Shown: positions 6,571 to 8,162 of the stretch, piece by piece
How the letters are laid out: every line of letters starts with the position of its first letter
Position numbering within the stretch: position 1 is the first letter of the stretch
Assembly (NCBI GenBank): GCA_012032855.1
Contig: JAAUQA010000126.1
Location: forward strand, 1 to 8,162
Origin: Candidatus Competibacteraceae bacterium
Lineage (GTDB): Bacteria > Pseudomonadota > Gammaproteobacteria > Competibacterales > Competibacteraceae
Length of the DNA stretch: 8,162 nt
Direction: 5' to 3'
Notes under the pieces: generated by a model
Database searches by the model: none
What the model was told of the DNA's origin: nothing
Seen by the model: the letters and a program-made list of their open reading frames with translations, nothing else
Position numbers and translations under genes: made by a program

Positions 6571-7615
6571 GTGGCCATGAGTCAGGCGAAACCATCCATT
6601 ACGACCGTTGTACTCGGTTCGCCTTGGGCGGGAACCTCGACAACGTACTCAATTCTGGATGTCCTAGCATCGGTGGGACGAGACTGGGAGATGCTGCACG
6701 GTGCGCCGCCACAATCCGCTGTTTTTGCGACCTCGCTGCTATCTCTTGATGGTAAGCCCTATCAGGATATAAAACAAGCGCCAGGTCACACCGGATGGAG
6801 CTCTCGCCGACTGTCCGGCACCGAATCTGGTCATTGTCCCCGACTTGCATCTTGATCCGACGGCACCTCTTCCCAAGGAGTTCGCACGATTTACTGACTG
6901 GATCGATGGCGCCTATCAGAGCGGCGCCCTAATCACCTCCGTTTGTTCGGGCGCCCTTTTGCTGGCAGCGACGGGGTATTTGGATGGGGTCGAAGCCACC
7001 ACGCATTGGGGTTACTCGGACATGCTATCGCGGTTTTTTCCGGCCGTCCGGGTGCAGCGACAGCGCATGCTCGTGCCCGCCGGCGATGGACATCGTCTGA
7101 TTACGGCCGGTGGTGCATCGGGCTGGGCGGATCTACTACTGTACTTAATCAGTCGGCTAGTGGGGGCACAAGAAGCGCGGCGGATCGCGAAACTGTATCT
7201 GCTGGAACCGCATGCGGATGGTCAGCTTTGCTATGCCTCGCTCACGGCAGGACGACAACACGACGATCAACTGATCGCGCAAGCCCAACGCTGGGCCGCG
7301 GAGCATTATGACGAATCCAACCCTGTTGGCACGATGGCCAGACTGAGCGGCCTTTCAGAACGAAGCTTTCTGCGCCGCTTCCGTCGCGCTACGGGTCAAA
7401 CGCCGGGCGAGTATATCCAGACCCTGCGCGTGGAAGAAGCTAAGCAGATGCTCGAAACGTCAGACAGTCCTATCGAGCATATTGCCGCTGAGGTCGGCTA
7501 TTCGGAACCGTCGAGCTTCCGATCCGCATTCCGTAAGCAGGTCGGTATATCGGCCACGGTTTACCGGCGAAAATGGCGCGGTACCTCTATTCGTCGTTCT
7601 TATGAAAATCGGTGA
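6571..7615 (+). pseudogene. GlxA-like AraC-family transcriptional regulator, frameshifted
   Basis: These regulators join an N-terminal DJ-1/PfpI (class I glutamine amidotransferase-like) sensing domain to a C-terminal AraC helix-turn-helix. The frame from GTG 6571 (or ATG 6577) gives ITTVVLGSPWAG, then SLDGKPYQDI. The other frame resumes with QVTPDGALADCPAPNLVIVP and continues to the end. The break is at the A-run 6771-6774: removing one A gives DINKRQVTPDG and a 347-residue protein of normal length. The sensing domain has the nucleophile-elbow-like TSVCSGALLLA (Cys about 125 of the joined protein) and EATTHWGY. The C-terminus has two HTH units (MARLSGLSERSFLRRFRRAT; IEHIAAEVGYSEPSSFRSAF). 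As written, the downstream frame is open as an ORF from TTG 6845, lacking much of the sensing domain. It is divergent from the enzyme genes and so probably controlled them. Confidence 0.85.
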
Positions 7616-7662
7616 GGGGTCATTGTGGAGCTTTTGGCAAGCAGCCCTTCGTCGCTCTTTTC

Positions 7663-7676
7663 GGCCCTGTGGCAAA
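7663..7676 (+). repeat. IS6-family left inverted repeat (IRL)
   Basis: GGCCCTGTGGCAAA matches 12 of 14 bases of the IS26 end (GGCACTGTTGCAAA) and 12 of 14 of the reverse complement of the repeat at 247-260. It begins 47 bp after the regulator's stop codon. Confidence 0.68.
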
Positions 7677-7725
7677 AGCTGCATCATTCGGGATCAGGGT
7701 GCCTTGAACTTACCGAGGCTGAGGC

Positions 7726-7815
7726 ATGAAAGGCTTCGAAGAGCGCCAATTTCGCGATTTTCAGGGCGAAAATGTTCTGTGGGCGGTACGCTGGTGCTGT
7801 AAATGCGGTAGCTGA
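7726..7815 (+). pseudogene. IS6-family transposase, N-terminal fragment
   Basis: The ORF MKGFEERQFRDFQ is followed by NVLWAVRWCCKCGS and then TGA (7813-7815). It parallels the IS26 N-terminus (MNPFKGRHFQRDIILWAVRW, then YCKYGISYR). After the stop, TAC CGT could be the remains of the next residues (YR), but similarity is then lost, so the HTH and DDE domains are missing. It is non-functional. The larger minus-strand ORF over the same bases is a shadow. Confidence 0.75.
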
Positions 7816-8004
7816 TACCGTATATGGGTTTTTGCAGATCCCCCCGAAAAGGTATATTCCAGATATTACGGCCTAAATATAGGGTAGCTGTCATTTGGGG
7901 CGACATCAGCGGATGCTAATATAATAAACTTTGCCGAAAAGGATTATTTACGGTTAAGTAAGACAGTAGCGATCCAGGTCTCATGCAGATTCCAAGGGGA
8001 CTGA
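7816..8004. other. non-coding junction between IS6 remnant and recombinase
   Basis: I see no supportable gene here. The stretch is AT-rich in part (TAATATAATAAAC near 7918-7929 looks promoter-like) and carries an exact 9-bp direct repeat, CCGAAAAGG, at 7844-7852 and 7934-7942, 90 bp apart. There is also a TATATT/AATATA inverted pair at 7853-7858 and 7876-7881. It probably represents scar sequence from the loss of the IS6 body and of the 5' part of the recombinase gene. Confidence 0.35.
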
Positions 8005-8162
8005 TGGCCATGGTCGAAACATCCCCATATGTTGCGCCATGCGTGCGGGTTTTACTTGGCAAACAAAGGCGTAGATACCCGCTCGATTCAACATTATCTC
8101 GGCCATCGAAATATTCAGCACACAGTTCGCTATACCGAGTTAGCGTCTAACCGATTCGATGA
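8005..8162 (+). pseudogene. tyrosine recombinase (phage integrase family), C-terminal part, runs off the window
   Basis: The frame after TGA 8002-8004 contains HMLRHACGFYLANKG, then IQHYLGHRNIQHTVRYTEL, a classic tyrosine-recombinase C-terminus. It has the HxxRH box (Arg codon 8035-8037), LGH (His codon 8104-8106) and the nucleophile Tyr (codon 8131-8133). It resembles short integrases often found beside mobile elements. The frame is still open at the window's end, a few residues from the usual terminus. Upstream of the HxxR box there is a stop and no N-terminal core-binding domain or first catalytic Arg. The gene is therefore 5'-truncated, or frameshifted upstream, and unlikely to be active. 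Confidence 0.8.

Larger units (their letters stand above)
7663..7815 (+). mobile_element. IS6-family element, left-end remnant
   Basis: This contains a left terminal inverted repeat, a leader of about 50 bp and the first 29 codons of an IS6-type transposase. Similarity then stops. The spacing from repeat to start codon is like that of IS26. Orientation is plus, the same as the right-end remnant at 60-260, so the two bracket 261-7662 in direct orientation. No 8-bp target duplication is shared between 261-268 and 7655-7662. Confidence 0.75.

Noticed and set aside
6943..7311. Plus-strand ORF of 122 residues inside the regulator
   Set aside because: It is an alternative frame of the regulator, whose sensing and HTH motifs are unambiguous in the main frame.
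7694..7906. Minus-strand ORF of 70 residues at the IS6 left end
   Set aside because: It is antisense to the transposase N-terminal fragment, with no motif and no ribosome site.
1..8162. CRISPR arrays, tRNA or rRNA genes, riboswitches and integron attC sites
   Set aside because: No regularly spaced repeats, no cloverleaf with conserved T-loop, no rRNA motifs, and no GTTRRRY-type recombination site pairs were seen.

Overview
The window looks like an accessory, transposon-worked segment of a bacterial genome or plasmid. It is most likely from a Gammaproteobacterium or another Pseudomonadota. This rests on IS6-family (IS26-like) transposase remnants, a GlxA-type AraC regulator, a CzcO-like flavoprotein and good Shine-Dalgarno sites; no rRNA or housekeeping gene is present to fix the taxon.

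Layout. Positions 1-260 hold the 3' end of an IS6-family element: a transposase C-terminus and the right terminal inverted repeat at 247-260. A small two-helix membrane protein follows on the minus strand (273-563). A second, diverged IS6-type right end lies at 702-818. Next are a 358-residue orphan alpha-helical protein (907-1983, minus) and a short orphan ORF that may be a remnant (2186-2374, minus). The main body (2556-6295, all minus) is a set of small-molecule-modifying enzymes. In transcription order these are a two-domain methyltransferase broken by an internal deletion, a secreted allene-oxide-cyclase-barrel-like protein, an FAD/NAD(P)-dependent monooxygenase, a VOC (glyoxalase-like) protein that overlaps it by 14 bp, and a class I methyltransferase. 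A GlxA-like regulator is transcribed divergently (6571-7615, plus). At 7663-7815 comes the left end of an IS6-family element in the same orientation as the one at the left edge. The 3' part of a tyrosine recombinase gene runs off the right edge.

Interpretation. The interval 261-7662 therefore sits between an IS6 right end and an IS6 left end in direct orientation, which is the arrangement of IS26-type pseudo-compound transposons. The regulator and enzyme set looks like a compact metabolite-tailoring or detoxification locus (oxidation, methylation, VOC chemistry, secreted barrel protein). Its substrate cannot be read from sequence. Much of it is broken: single-base frameshifts at homopolymers split the monooxygenase, the VOC protein and the regulator, and probably also separate the signal-peptide start of the barrel protein. 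One methyltransferase lacks its SAM-binding loop. The homopolymer changes could be sequencing errors or real decay; the methyltransferase deletion and the IS remnants are real losses.
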